A stretch of DNA of 64,000 nucleotides from Haladaptatus paucihalophilus DX253 (GCF_000376445.1 NZ_AQXI01000001.1:2815734-2879733), one strand, 5' to 3'. Positions 34,992-44,446 are shown, numbered from the stretch's first letter. Notes: generated by a model from the sequence alone, not told the origin. Made by a program: numbers and translations.

Positions 34992-36386
34992 ATGGGGACG
35001 AAAACACACCAAACGAGCGAGGACGGAACGATAGACGAGCGGTTCCGGGGGCGGATTTCACGCCCCGGTGATGCGAGATACGAGGAGGACCGAATCGTCT
35101 GGAACGGAATGCGGGACGCACACCCCGACATCATCGCGCGGTGTTCCGGCGTCGGAGACGTAAAGGAGGCCGTCGAGTTCGCCCGCGAGACTGACATCCC
35201 GGTCGCGGTACGCGGTGGCGGGCACAACGTCGCCGGAACCGCCGTCCGCGACGGTGGCCTCGTCATCGACCTCTCGGAGATGCGGTCCGTCACGGTGGAC
35301 CCCGAACACCGCCGCGTCAGGGCACAGGGCGGCGCGACGTGGGCCGACGTGGATTGGGAGACGCAGGCCTTCGGGCTCGTCGCACCGGGCGGCGTCGTCT
35401 CGGAGACGGGAATCGCCGGACTCACGCTCGGCGGCGGGTACGGATGGACGCGACGGAAGTTGGGACTCACCTGTGATTCCCTCGTTTCGGCCGACGTGAT
35501 AACCGGCGAGGGGGCGTTCGTCCACGCGAGCGAGGGCGAGCACGAAGATCTCCTCTGGGCGCTCCGCGGCGGCGGGAGCGGCGTCGGCGTCGTCACGTCC
35601 TTCGAGTACGAGTGTCTCCGACTCGGCCCGGAGGTGTTCTTCCTCGGCGCGCTCTACCCGCTCGACGACGGCGAGGCGGTGCTCTCGGCGTGGCGCGAGT
35701 TCATGACCGACGCGCCGGACGAGATAACGGTCGATGCGCTCATCTGGAGCGTTCCGCCGGACCCGATGTTTCCGGAGGAACTTCACGGCACGCCGTTCAT
35801 CAGCGTGGTCGGGATGTACGCCGGACCGCCGGAGAGGGGGCCAGAGGCGATGCAGCCCCTCCGGGAAATCGGAACGCCGCTCCTCGATTTGAGCGGACCG
35901 ATGCCCTACCTGCAGGTACAGTCGATGCTCGACGCGGCGTTCCCGGACGGCGACCGCTACTACTGGAAATCGCACTACCTCGCCGCGTTCGGCGACGACG
36001 AAACCGAGACGATTCTCGACTTCGCGCGGCGGCGACCGTCGCCGCGGACCCTCGTCCCGATTCGGTCGCTCGGAGGGGAGATAGCCCGCGTCGGAAGCGA
36101 CGAAACCGCCTTCGGCGACCGGAGCGCCGCGGCGTTGCTCAGCATCGACGGGACGTGGGAGGACCCGGCCGACGACGCGGAAAACGTCGCGTGGGTTCGG
36201 GAGTTCTGGGACGCGACCAAGGAGTATTCGACCGGCGCGACCTACGTCAACTTCTCGATGCTCGAAGGGGACGAGGCGTCCCGAACGTCGTTCACCGCGA
36301 ACGAGGAACGTCTGGCGGCGGTGAAGGAGCGGTACGACCCGGACGGGGTGTTCGCCCCCGTCGAGACCGTCACCGTGACGGAATAG
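34992..36386 (+). CDS. FAD-binding oxidoreductase (BBE-like / PCMH family)
   Basis: The protein has 464 residues from the ATG at 34992; a GTG at 34983 is an alternative start. The PCMH FAD-binding domain covers residues 30-205: VAVRGGGHNVAGTAV carries the His that binds FAD covalently in berberine-bridge enzymes, and GGVVSETGIAGLTLGGGYGW is the pyrophosphate-binding turn. The second Cys-FAD attachment of bicovalent members is not obvious. The C-terminal ATYVNFSMLEGDEASRTSFT is the BBE motif (Y-x-N-x). It probably oxidises sugars, alkaloid-like or other alcohols; substrate is unknown. It shares the katG divergent promoter region. Confidence 0.85.
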   Translation: MGTKTHQTSEDGTIDERFRGRISRPGDARYEEDRIVWNGMRDAHPDIIARCSGVGDVKEAVEFARETDIPVAVRGGGHNVAGTAVRDGGLVIDLSEMRSVTVDPEHRRVRAQGGATWADVDWETQAFGLVAPGGVVSETGIAGLTLGGGYGWTRRKLGLTCDSLVSADVITGEGAFVHASEGEHEDLLWALRGGGSGVGVVTSFEYECLRLGPEVFFLGALYPLDDGEAVLSAWREFMTDAPDEITVDALIWSVPPDPMFPEELHGTPFISVVGMYAGPPERGPEAMQPLREIGTPLLDLSGPMPYLQVQSMLDAAFPDGDRYYWKSHYLAAFGDDETETILDFARRRPSPRTLVPIRSLGGEIARVGSDETAFGDRSAAALLSIDGTWEDPADDAENVAWVREFWDATKEYSTGATYVNFSMLEGDEASRTSFTANEERLAAVKERYDPDGVFAPVETVTVTE

Positions 36387-36669
36387 CGGGGACCTCTCCG
36401 ACCTCTCCGTCGGGGCGGTCGCCAACGGCGCGTTCGGGGGACGCGCCGTCGCTGTCGAGCAGTCCGAACAGCTCTCGGAGGTCGGTTTCGGGACCCTCTT
36501 CCTGGAGCAGGTCGAGGGCGCGGTCGATGTCGTCGATTCGACGCTGGGCGCGGTCGTAGCGCGCTCGGAGTTCGACCCTCGCTTCGGCGATGGCGATTCG
36601 CCCCTCGTGAATCGCCTCCCGCGATTCTCGGAGCGTCGAAACCGTTTCGCGGACCGATGTGTTCGACAT
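36370..36669 (-). CDS. Small helical protein of unknown function
   Basis: The protein has 99 residues from the ATG at 36669. Residues 4-62 (SVRETVSTLRESREAIHEGR, then IAIAEARVELRARYDRAQRR and IDDIDRALDLLQEEG) predict a long amphipathic coiled coil, followed by a disordered acidic tail. Its 3' end overlaps the end of the FAD oxidoreductase gene by 17 bp tail to tail. The frame is open further upstream, but that sequence is Arg/Pro-rich. No family is recognised. It is divergent from the rhodanese gene. Confidence 0.55.
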   Translation of the reverse strand: MSNTSVRETVSTLRESREAIHEGRIAIAEARVELRARYDRAQRRIDDIDRALDLLQEEGPETDLRELFGLLDSDGASPERAVGDRPDGEVGEVPAIPSR

Positions 36670-36777
36670 ACCACGGTCAACGACGGCCGCGAAAGTAGTC
36701 CTTCGGGCGGGAAACGTTCCGGGAGACGGGTCGCGCTGGCCGGGAGAGTTTTGCCGTCGGGCGTCGTCCACAGTTCG

Positions 36778-37662
36778 ATGTCAGCGTACGCAAACGACGT
36801 TCTCGTCTCGGCGGATTGGGTGGAAGACAACATCGAGGAGTTCGAAAGCGACGACCCGGCGTATCGCCTCGTGGAGGTCAACAGTCCCGAATCACCCGAC
36901 AGCGACTTCCCGTCGCGCTACGACGACGGACACATCCCTGGCGCTATCGGGCTGCAGTGGGACGAGGACCTTTCGGACGAAACCGAGCGGGACATCCTGA
37001 AGAAAGACGACTTCGAGCGAGTGGTGGGTGACGCCGGAATCGACGAGGACTCCACCGTCGTCTTCTACGGCGACGGGTGGATTCCGAACTGGTTCGCGCT
37101 GTACGCCTACTGGCAGTTCAAATACTACGGCCACGAGGACGCCCGCGTGCTGAACGGCGGGAAGGACTACTGGGTCGAAAACGACTACGAACTGACCGAG
37201 GAAGTACCCGACCACCCGGTACAGGAGTACCACGCCCGCGGCCCCTTCGAGAGCATCCGGGCGTACAAGGACGACGTGGACACGGCCATCGAATCCGGCC
37301 TGCCGCTCGTGGACGTGCGCTCGCCGGAGGAGTTCACGGGCGAAGTCATCGCGCCCGAAGGGTTGCAGGAGACGGCCCAACGCGGCGGGCACATCCCCGG
37401 CGCGAGCAACGTTCCGGTCGCGCAAGTCCTCGCCGACGACGGCCGGTTCAAGTCAGCCGACGAACTGCGCGAACTGTACGCCGACCACGGCGTGGACGGC
37501 GAGGAGTCCATCATCGCCTACTGTCGCGTCGGTGAACGTTCCTCCATCGAGTGGTTCGCGCTCCACGACCTGCTTGGGTTCGAGGACGTGCGCAACTACG
37601 ACGGGTCGTGGACCGAGTGGGGCAATCTGGTTCGAGCGCCCATCGAAACCGGCGAGGAGTAA
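36778..37662 (+). CDS. Thiosulfate/3-mercaptopyruvate sulfurtransferase (tandem rhodanese) I
   Basis: The protein has 294 residues from the ATG at 36778. Two rhodanese domains: residues 5-135 (LVSADWVEDNIEEFESDDPA, then YDDGHIPGAIGLQWDEDL), catalytically inactive, and 150-290 with the active Cys loop AYCRVGERSSIEWFAL. The CRVGERS loop is of the thiosulfate sulfurtransferase type. It moves sulfane sulfur to cyanide or a protein acceptor. The gene at 59087 encodes a close paralogue sharing EDVRNYDGSWTEWGNL at the C-terminus. The frame upstream of the ATG is Arg-rich and unconserved. A short acidic-protein gene follows. Confidence 0.9.
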   Translation: MSAYANDVLVSADWVEDNIEEFESDDPAYRLVEVNSPESPDSDFPSRYDDGHIPGAIGLQWDEDLSDETERDILKKDDFERVVGDAGIDEDSTVVFYGDGWIPNWFALYAYWQFKYYGHEDARVLNGGKDYWVENDYELTEEVPDHPVQEYHARGPFESIRAYKDDVDTAIESGLPLVDVRSPEEFTGEVIAPEGLQETAQRGGHIPGASNVPVAQVLADDGRFKSADELRELYADHGVDGEESIIAYCRVGERSSIEWFALHDLLGFEDVRNYDGSWTEWGNLVRAPIETGEE

Positions 37663-37714
37663 CTTCTTTTTTCCGAGGTGACGAATCGCCACCATCACCG
37701 AACTTCACGAACTC

Positions 37715-37966
37715 GTGGCCGAACTGTACGACCACCTGGAAGCCACGGCGTCGTTGCCGGTCGCCACGCGCCCGAGTCAGTACCTCGGCGAAGCACAAGC
37801 GGTCGTCGGGGACGCCCGAGGCGCGCCCGAACCGGCCGTGGAAAAGCGCGTCTCACAGGCGGACGAGTTGCTTTCGCACGTCGAGGAGACCGGGAGCGAG
37901 GAGGCGGACGAGCACGTCGAACGGGCGCGGGAGTTGGTGGACGATATCCGCTCCGAACTGGCGTGA
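37715..37966 (+). CDS. Small acidic protein, haloarchaeal, start uncertain
   Basis: An 83-residue frame from the GTG at 37715: MAELYDHLEATASLPVATRP, then SQYLGEAQAVVGDARGAPEP and an acidic helix ending VERARELVDDIRSELA. Seven codons further upstream in the same frame read ITELHELV, which continues the helix, but they follow a TGA at 37679 and hold no ATG or GTG. Either the GTG is the start, or one base is missing near 37684. It lies 52 bp after the rhodanese gene on the same strand. Family not recognised with confidence. Confidence 0.6.
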   Translation: MAELYDHLEATASLPVATRPSQYLGEAQAVVGDARGAPEPAVEKRVSQADELLSHVEETGSEEADEHVERARELVDDIRSELA

Positions 37967-38063
37967 GAGGGGGGACACCATATCGGTGAACCTCCGAAGA
38001 CAGATGGTGTGGTAATGATTAACACATTGCTGCGCGAAGTCAGCGGTGGGGAGGGATGTCCGC

Positions 38064-39443
38064 ATGACCTTGGAAACCGTTCCGCGGTACGACGGCGCAA
38101 ATCCGTCGGCGCGGAGCGGGACGGCGGTGGTGGTCGGGGCGGGAATGGCCGGTCTGGTTACCGCGCGGGTGTTGTCCGACCGGTTCGAGAACGTCACGGT
38201 CGTCGACCGCGATTCGTTTCCCGACGAGTCGGTCGCTCGTCCCGGCGTCCCGCAAGGACGCCAACCGCACGCGCTCATGGAGGCTGGACGGGCGACGCTG
38301 GAGGATTTGTTCCCGGGTTTCAGCGAGGCGCTCGTCTCCGCAGGCGGGGTCGTCGTCGATTTCTCCAGCGACGTGAACTTCTACGGCGAAGGGGGTTTTC
38401 TCGCCCACGGGCCGACGCCGATGGAGAACGTCTCCGCGACCCGACCGCTGTTCGAGCAGGTCGTTCGACGGCGCGTGTCCGACCTCGACGACGTGCATCT
38501 CCGCCCGAACTGTCGCTTCGTGGAGTTCCTCTGTGACGACGCGGCGACGACCGTGGAGGGCGTCGTGCTCCACGAAGGCGAGGAGCGGAAGGAAGCGCGC
38601 GCCGATTTAGTCGTCGATGCCACCGGCCGGACGAGTCGAACGCCGAAGTGGCTGGAAGCTCACGGCTACGCGCCGCCGCCGCTGGACGAGGTGCACATCG
38701 ACGTGCACTACAGCACCACCTTCGTCGAGCGACCGCCCGACGACCGCCGGACGTTCCTCGTGCCGCCCGCGCCGCCGCACACCCGCGGTGGGATGGCCGC
38801 CCCCGTCGAGGGAAACCGCTGGGTGGTGAACATGAACGGCGTCCACGGCGACGTTCCGCCGGGTGATTTCGAGGGGTTCACCGAGTTCGCCGAAAGCCTC
38901 CCCGTTTCCGAGGTGAAGGAGTTGCTCGACGAGCATCCGCCGGTTGCGGAGGCCGTCCACCGCTATCCGTTTCCCGCCAGCAGGCGATACCGCTACGAGC
39001 GTCTCGACAGATTCCCCGACGGTCTCCTCGTGGTCGGCGACGCCATCGCCAGCTACAATCCGGTTTACGCACAGGGGATGTCGGTGGCCGCGCTCGAAGC
39101 GCTCGTGTTGCATCACACGCTGTCCGCGGGCGGTCGGGAGAACCTCGCGCTCCGCTTTTTCGATCGCGCGGAACCGGTCGTCGATACCGCGTGGCTGCTG
39201 GGGGTCGGCAGTGACTTCGCGTTCGAACGGACGACGGGTCCCAAACCGCGCGGCACGGAGTTCGTCGGCAGGTACCTCTCCCGCTTGATTCGCAAGGCGC
39301 ACACGGACGGCGAACTCGCCACCGCGTTCGTCCGGGTGTTGATGATGGAGCGCCCGCCCAGTTCGCTGTTCCGCCCGGCCGTCGCGTGGCGCGTCCTCAA
39401 GCCGTCCGGGTGGTCGGCTGACTTCGTTCGACAGCGGGCGTGA
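38064..39443 (+). CDS. FAD-dependent oxidoreductase (monooxygenase/geranylgeranyl-reductase-like)
   Basis: The protein has 459 residues from the ATG at 38064; a GTG at 38046 would add six. The dinucleotide-binding motif is AVVVGAGMAGLVTARVLSDR (GxGxxG), with DRDSFPDE at the ribose-binding acid. RPGVPQGRQPHALMEAG resembles squalene-epoxidase/halogenase-type flavoproteins, and GLLVVGDAIASYNPVYAQGM is the second FAD motif (GD with an N-P-x-x-A-Q-G-M). No covalent flavin or metal site is seen. It probably hydroxylates or reduces a hydrophobic substrate. It stands alone, with ilvD 87 bp downstream. Confidence 0.82.
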   Translation: MTLETVPRYDGANPSARSGTAVVVGAGMAGLVTARVLSDRFENVTVVDRDSFPDESVARPGVPQGRQPHALMEAGRATLEDLFPGFSEALVSAGGVVVDFSSDVNFYGEGGFLAHGPTPMENVSATRPLFEQVVRRRVSDLDDVHLRPNCRFVEFLCDDAATTVEGVVLHEGEERKEARADLVVDATGRTSRTPKWLEAHGYAPPPLDEVHIDVHYSTTFVERPPDDRRTFLVPPAPPHTRGGMAAPVEGNRWVVNMNGVHGDVPPGDFEGFTEFAESLPVSEVKELLDEHPPVAEAVHRYPFPASRRYRYERLDRFPDGLLVVGDAIASYNPVYAQGMSVAALEALVLHHTLSAGGRENLALRFFDRAEPVVDTAWLLGVGSDFAFERTTGPKPRGTEFVGRYLSRLIRKAHTDGELATAFVRVLMMERPPSSLFRPAVAWRVLKPSGWSADFVRQRA

Positions 39444-39530
39444 TTCCCGGCCGAGCGCTCCGGGCGATTCGACAGCAAGGTCTGTCGCTTCGGGAGGCTT
39501 TAACTCGGCGTGCCGCCCTTACTCACAGTC

Positions 39531-41240
39531 ATGAGCAACAGCACGGAGAAAGACGACGGGTTGCGGAGCCGAGAAGTGACGGAAGGCCCGGAACGCGCGC
39601 CGCACCGGGCGATGTTCCGCGCCATGGGTTTCGATGACGACGACCTCTCCTCGCCGATGGTCGGGGTGGCGAACCCCGCGGCCGACATCACGCCCTGCAA
39701 CGTCCATCTGGACGACGTGGCCGGGGCGGCCATCGACGGCGTGAACGAGGCGGGCGGCATGCCCATCGAGTTCGGCACCATCACGATTTCCGACGCCATC
39801 TCCATGGGGACGGAGGGGATGAAGGCTAGCCTCATCTCGCGGGAGGTCATCGCCGACAGCGTGGAACTCGTCGCCTTCGGCGAGCGCATGGACGCGCTCG
39901 TCACGGTCGCGGGGTGCGACAAGAACCTCCCCGGCATGATGATGGCGGCCATCCGCACCGACCTGCCGACCGTCTTCCTGTACGGCGGGTCGATTCTCCC
40001 CGGCGAACACGAGGGGCGCGAGGTGACGGTTCAGAACGTCTTCGAGGGCGTCGGCGCGGTGGCCCACGGCGACATGACCGAGGACGAGTTGGTCGAACTC
40101 GAACACGACGCCTGTCCCGGCGCGGGGTCCTGCGGCGGGATGTTCACCGCCAACACGATGGCGACCATCAGCGAAGTCCTCGGCCTCGCACCGCTCGGGT
40201 CCGCCAGTCCACCTGCCGAATCGCCGGAACGATACGAAGTCGCGGAGGGTGCGGGCGAACTCGTGTTGGACGCGGTGGAAAACGACCGCAAACCGTCCGA
40301 TATCCTCTCGCGCGAATCCTTCGAGAACGCCATCGCGGTACAGGTGGCGATGGGCGGTTCGACCAACGCCGTCCTGCACCTCCTCGCGCTCGCGGCGGAG
40401 GCCGGAATCGACCTCGACATCGACGACTTCGACGAGATTTCGCGCCGGACGCCCAAAATCGCCAACCTCCAACCCGGCGGCACGCGTGTCATGAAGGACC
40501 TCCACGACGAGGGCGGCATCCCCGTCGTCCTCCGGCGACTGCTCGACGGGGGCTACATCCACGGCGACGCGATGACCGTGACCGGCCGCACCATCGAGGA
40601 GGAACTCGACCATCTAGGAGTCTCCGGCGACTCCGACGCCGACTTCCTCCGCCCCGTGGACGACCCGTTCCACGAGGAAGGGGCCATCAAAATCCTGAAA
40701 GGCAACCTCTCGCCCGACGGGTCGGTCCTAAAGGTCACGGGGGAGGACAAGTTCCACCACAGCGGTCCAGCCCGCGTCTTCGAGAACGAGGAGGACGCGA
40801 TGAAGTACGTTCAAGAGGGAGGCATCGAATCGGGCGATGTCATCGTCATCAGAAACGAAGGCCCGCGCGGCGGCCCCGGCATGCGCGAGATGCTCGGCGT
40901 GACGGCGGCCGTCGTCGGACAGGGCCACGAGGACGACGTGGCGCTCCTGACCGACGGCCGGTTCTCCGGCGCGACCCGCGGTCCCATGGTCGGACACGTC
41001 GCCCCGGAAGCCCGCGACGGCGGACCCATCGCGGTGGTCGAGGACGGCGACGAAATCACGGTGGACATCCCGAACCGCGAACTCTCCGTGGACCTCTCCG
41101 AGGAGGAACTCGACGCGCGACTGAACGACTGGGAACCGGACGCCCCGCGCTACGACTCCGGCGTCCTCGCCAAATACGGCGAAACGTTCGGGTCGGCGGC
41201 CAACGGCGCGGTGACGAATCCGGGCGCGAAGCGGGAGTAA
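39531..41240 (+). CDS. ilvD: Dihydroxy-acid dehydratase
   Basis: The protein has 569 residues from the ATG at 39531; an in-frame ATG at 39510 is less likely. Fe-S ligands occur in [21 protein letters not shown] and [18 protein letters not shown]. The late [12 protein letters not shown] and [13 protein letters not shown] are the C-terminal active-site motifs. It dehydrates 2,3-dihydroxy-isovalerate and 2,3-dihydroxy-3-methylvalerate to the 2-oxo acids that precede valine, leucine and isoleucine. It is separated from the main ilv/leu block by 6 kb and lies on the other strand. Its last 36 bases plus one recur 270 bp downstream. Confidence 0.97.
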   Translation: MSNSTEKDDGLRSREVTEGPERAPHRAMFRAMGFDDDDLSSPMVGVANPAADITPCNVHLDDVAGAAIDGVNEAGGMPIEFGTITISDAISMGTEGMKASLISREVIADSVELVAFGERMDALVTVAGCDKNLPGMMMAAIRTDLPTVFLYGGSILPGEHEGREVTVQNVFEGVGAVAHGDMTEDELVELEHDACPGAGSCGGMFTANTMATISEVLGLAPLGSASPPAESPERYEVAEGAGELVLDAVENDRKPSDILSRESFENAIAVQVAMGGSTNAVLHLLALAAEAGIDLDIDDFDEISRRTPKIANLQPGGTRVMKDLHDEGGIPVVLRRLLDGGYIHGDAMTVTGRTIEEELDHLGVSGDSDADFLRPVDDPFHEEGAIKILKGNLSPDGSVLKVTGEDKFHHSGPARVFENEEDAMKYVQEGGIESGDVIVIRNEGPRGGPGMREMLGVTAAVVGQGHEDDVALLTDGRFSGATRGPMVGHVAPEARDGGPIAVVEDGDEITVDIPNRELSVDLSEEELDARLNDWEPDAPRYDSGVLAKYGETFGSAANGAVTNPGAKRE

Positions 41241-41241
41241 C
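41205..41241 (+). repeat. 37-bp direct repeat, copy 1, at the end of ilvD
   Basis: The last 12 codons of ilvD ([11 protein letters not shown] and stop) plus one base. It is identical to 41475-41511, and flanking bases differ on both sides. Confidence 0.9.
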
Positions 41242-41269
41242 TTCGTAAGCACCCCCACCGCGAACGAGA

Positions 41270-41288
41270 CGAGGCGCTTTGCGCCTCG
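41270..41288 (+). terminator. Hairpin 30 nt after the ilvD stop
   Basis: An 8-bp perfect stem (CGAGGCGC with GCGCCTCG) and a TTT loop. Position suggests transcription termination or 3'-end protection for ilvD mRNA; no T-run follows. Confidence 0.45.
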
Positions 41289-41418
41289 GACGCGAACGGC
41301 GACGGAACGGAGCCGTGAGCCGAGTAAGCGGGCCGAGAAACCCCCGACGGAGCGACTGAAAGGAGCGACGGAAGCGGGGTGACTCGGCTTTTGGTCCAGA
41401 TTTTTCGAGGGAGAAGCG

Positions 41419-41445
41419 GAATCCGGCGAGAACCGCGCCGGATTC
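41419..41445. repeat. 10-bp inverted repeat between ilvD and the symporter gene
   Basis: GAATCCGGCG (41419-41428) and CGCCGGATTC (41436-41445). It lies inside the segment bounded by the 37-bp direct repeats. Confidence 0.5.
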
Positions 41446-41474
41446 TGCCTCCGACCGCGGAAAAAGGTGGAACT

Positions 41475-41511
41475 GGCGCGGTGACGAATCCGGGCGCGAA
41501 GCGGGAGTAAC
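41475..41511 (+). repeat. 37-bp direct repeat, copy 2
   Basis: Identical to the end of ilvD including the TAA stop, 270 bp after copy 1. A crossover between copies would remove 270 bp and leave ilvD unchanged. Confidence 0.9.
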
Positions 41512-41735
41512 GACACCCGGTTCATACGATACTCTTTCCGACGATTACCCCACCGAGCGCGAGCGCTAACGGCGAGGACGGAACCGGACGACAGAGGTGA
41601 CCATCGATGACCACCTATTACCACCCTCACGAAATGTAAACATATTCAATATAATAGTTATTATTGGAATTTATTCCCATCTTCTGCCGAGAATCGAAGT
41701 GTTTTTGCATTGTTTTTGGATACTATTGAAGACGT

Positions 41736-43073
41736 ATGGCAAGTGTTGTACAACGGGCATGGCGACGCTATCGATCTGTCGCCATCATCTACCGTATCGC
41801 GGCGGCGTTCGTCCTCGGGTCCGTCGTGGGACTCGTGGTCGGCGAACCGGCGACGAACCTCCAACCGCTCGGCGACCTTTTCGTCCGACTGCTGAAGATG
41901 GTCATCGTTCCCATCGTCGTGTTCACGCTCGTGATGGCGGCGCGGAACCTCTCGCCGAAGAACCTCGGAAAGGTCGGCGGACAGGTCATCTTCCTGTACC
42001 TCCTCACGACGGGGGTCGCCATCGCCATCGGTCTCGGCGTGGCGAACCTCATCGACCCCGGCGTCGGACTGCACCTCAAGGACGCGCTGGCGAAACCGGC
42101 CGTCGAGACGAAACAGGCGTCGGGACTGGCGAGCGTTCTCCTGAACATCGTCCCCCAGAACCCCTTCAGCGCGATGGCGGAGGGGAAGATCCTCGGCGTC
42201 ATCTTCTTCGCGCTAGCGTTCGGTATCGGCCTGACGGTCGTCCGCGACGAGGCCGAAGAGGGGTCCGACGTCTACAACGGCGTCCAGACCACGTTCGACG
42301 TGGTTGAAGCGGGTGCCGAAGTGATGTTCAAAATCGTCTGGGGAATCATGGAGTACGGCGTCATCGGCGTGTTCGCGCTGATGGCCGCGTTGTTCGCCCA
42401 GACGGGGCCGGAAGCCATCCTCTCCCTGTTCAAGCTCTTCGCCACGCTCGCTATCGCCATCGGCCTCCAGATATCGATAGTGTACCTTCTCGTCATCGTC
42501 CGCGGACTCGTCGGTCACTCCCCGATGGATTTCGTCCGCGGCGGGAAGGACGCCATGGTGACGGCGTTGAGCATCCGTTCGTCCAGCGGGACGCTTCCGG
42601 TCACAATGTCGAACGCGGACGAGAACCTCGGCATCGACCGAGAGGTGTACAGTTTCTCCCTGCCGCTCGGTGCCACCATCAACATGGACGGGACGGCGAT
42701 GTACCTCGGTATCGCCGCCATCTTCACCGCGAACGTGGTCGGCACGACGCTCACGATTTCACAGCAGTTGAGCATCCTCGTCACGGCGCTCATCGCCAGC
42801 GTCGGAACCGCGGGCGTTCCGGGCGCGAGCATCGTCATGATGACCGTCGTGTTCACGCAGGTCGGACTGCCGATTCAGGCCATCGCGTTCGTCCTCGGAA
42901 TCGACCCGCTGCTCGACCGGATGCGGACGATGAACAACATCACCGGCGACCTCGCGGTCACGACGCTCGTGGCGAAGTGGAACGACGCAATCGACTTCGG
43001 CACCGGCGTCTGGGCCGACGACGAGAGCATCGGTCGGAGCGACGCACTCAACACTATAACGGGTGACGACTAA
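41736..43073 (+). CDS. Dicarboxylate/amino acid:cation symporter (DAACS)
   Basis: A 445-residue transporter of the GltPh/GltP family. Family motifs are RSSSGTLPVTMSNADENLG (HP1 region with the SSxxTLP motif), SLPLGATINMDGTAMYLGI (TM7, NMDGT, sodium site) and SVGTAGVPGASIVMMTVVF (HP2). The last helix holds DRMRTMNNITGDLAVTTLVA, with the substrate-binding D/N residues; the Arg/Asn pattern in TM8 fits acidic amino acids or C4-dicarboxylates. It imports substrate with Na+ or H+. It starts with a short cytoplasmic VQRAWRRYRSV helix. The aminotransferase gene begins 10 bp downstream, so the two look like an operon. Confidence 0.92.
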   Translation: MASVVQRAWRRYRSVAIIYRIAAAFVLGSVVGLVVGEPATNLQPLGDLFVRLLKMVIVPIVVFTLVMAARNLSPKNLGKVGGQVIFLYLLTTGVAIAIGLGVANLIDPGVGLHLKDALAKPAVETKQASGLASVLLNIVPQNPFSAMAEGKILGVIFFALAFGIGLTVVRDEAEEGSDVYNGVQTTFDVVEAGAEVMFKIVWGIMEYGVIGVFALMAALFAQTGPEAILSLFKLFATLAIAIGLQISIVYLLVIVRGLVGHSPMDFVRGGKDAMVTALSIRSSSGTLPVTMSNADENLGIDREVYSFSLPLGATINMDGTAMYLGIAAIFTANVVGTTLTISQQLSILVTALIASVGTAGVPGASIVMMTVVFTQVGLPIQAIAFVLGIDPLLDRMRTMNNITGDLAVTTLVAKWNDAIDFGTGVWADDESIGRSDALNTITGDD

Positions 43074-43083
43074 CCTCCCGTCC

Positions 43084-44400
43084 ATGAATTCGGAACCGAC
43101 AACCGACACGACGCGGAGCGAGCGAATCGTCGAGCGCGCCCGCGAGGTGATTCCGGGCGGCGCACAGACCGGGCTCCGGGCGCAGGCGTACGACACCGGC
43201 GACGTGGCGTTCGAACGCGCAAACGGCGCGACGCTGACCACCGTCGACGGCGAGGAGTACGTCGATTACCACCTCGGCTTCGGTCCCATCATCCTCGGAC
43301 ACGCGGACGACCGAGTGGACGAAGCGGCCCGAAACGCCATCGACGGCGGCGTCCTCTACGGCACGGGGACGGCTCCCCTCGAAGTCGAAGTCGCCGAGCG
43401 ACTGGTCGATTTCCTCCCCGGCGTCGAGCAGGTCAACTTCTGTAACAGCGGGAGCGAGGCGACGTATCACGCGATTCGACTCGCCAGAGCGTACACGGGC
43501 AACGAGAAGATTCTGAAGTTCGAGGGCTGCTATCACGGCTGGCACGACTACGTGGACGTGAGCGTCTACCCGCCGGAGGACGAACTCGGCGATCCACATC
43601 CAGAATCCGAGGGGATGCTTTCGTCCGCCGTGGAGAACACGCTCGTCGTCCCGTTCAACGACAGCGAGGCCGCCGAAGCGGTCGTCCGCGAACACGGCGA
43701 CGACATCGCGGCGGTCATCCTCGAACCCGTTCCTCACTCGGTCGGCTGCATTCTACCTCGACAGGAGTTCCTCGAAACGCTCCGCGAGGTGACGCGGGAC
43801 GCCGACGTGCCGCTCATCTTCGATGAAGTCATCACCGGCTTCCGCCACTCGCCGCACGGCGCACAGGGCGAGTTCGGCGTCACACCCGACCTGACCTGCG
43901 TTGCGAAGGCGCTTGGCAACGGCTACCCCATCGCGGCGGTCGGCGGGCGAACGGACCTGCTCGAACAGGCTGGCGGCGACAACAAATCCGGCGTCGTCAT
44001 CAGCGGGACGTACTCGGGTAACCTGCCCGGACTCGCCGCGGCGCGCGCGACCATCGACACCATCGTCGAGGAGGACGTGCAGTCCCACGTCACCGACCTC
44101 GGCGACGAGTATCGGGCCGGACTCCGGGACCTGCTCTCCGACCACGGCATCGAGGGTCGCGTCGTCGGACACCGGAGCATCTTCAGCGTCCAGTTCGGCG
44201 TGACGGGCGAACCGGAGAACTACGAGGACATCCTCGGACTGGACGAGGAGCGCTTCCGCGAGTTCGCGGCGGGGATGCGCGAACGAGGTCACTTCTTCAC
44301 GCCGAACCCGTACAAGCGCCACCACCTCTCGTTCGCCCACGGCGAGGCGGAGTTGGCGGCCTATCTGGACGACGCCGACGACGTGCTTGGGAACGTCTGA
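43084..44400 (+). CDS. Class III PLP aminotransferase (glutamate-1-semialdehyde aminomutase-like)
   Basis: The protein has 438 residues from the ATG at 43084; a GTG at 43063 that overlaps the symporter stop is the alternative. Features are FCNSGSEATYHAIRLARAYTG, KFEGCYHGWHDY, the PLP-binding Asp in LIFDEVITGFRHS and the Schiff-base Lys in CVAKALGNGYPIAAVGG. It resembles GSA aminomutase but lacks the hemL gene neighbourhood, so it is more probably an aminotransferase or racemase for an amino acid brought in by the symporter encoded just upstream. The pairing is an inference from spacing. Confidence 0.88.
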   Translation: MNSEPTTDTTRSERIVERAREVIPGGAQTGLRAQAYDTGDVAFERANGATLTTVDGEEYVDYHLGFGPIILGHADDRVDEAARNAIDGGVLYGTGTAPLEVEVAERLVDFLPGVEQVNFCNSGSEATYHAIRLARAYTGNEKILKFEGCYHGWHDYVDVSVYPPEDELGDPHPESEGMLSSAVENTLVVPFNDSEAAEAVVREHGDDIAAVILEPVPHSVGCILPRQEFLETLREVTRDADVPLIFDEVITGFRHSPHGAQGEFGVTPDLTCVAKALGNGYPIAAVGGRTDLLEQAGGDNKSGVVISGTYSGNLPGLAAARATIDTIVEEDVQSHVTDLGDEYRAGLRDLLSDHGIEGRVVGHRSIFSVQFGVTGEPENYEDILGLDEERFREFAAGMRERGHFFTPNPYKRHHLSFAHGEAELAAYLDDADDVLGNV

Positions 44401-44446
44401 CCGGGTTCAGCACCCTTAACCGTACCCGACGACTACCGTTTTTCGA

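Larger units (their letters stand above)
41242..41735. other. Gene-free stretch after ilvD
   Basis: About 494 bp without a supported gene. It holds a hairpin at 41270-41288 (CGAGGCGC/GCGCCTCG, loop TTT), a second at 41419-41445 (GAATCCGGCG/CGCCGGATTC, 7-nt loop), the second 37-bp repeat copy at 41475-41511, and from 41635 an AT-rich region with TATA-like elements serving the symporter gene. Confidence 0.6.

Noticed and set aside
35058-36881. A 607-codon minus-strand frame opposite the FAD oxidase
   Set aside because: No domain, Arg/Ser-rich start, and the plus strand encodes a full FAD-binding protein.
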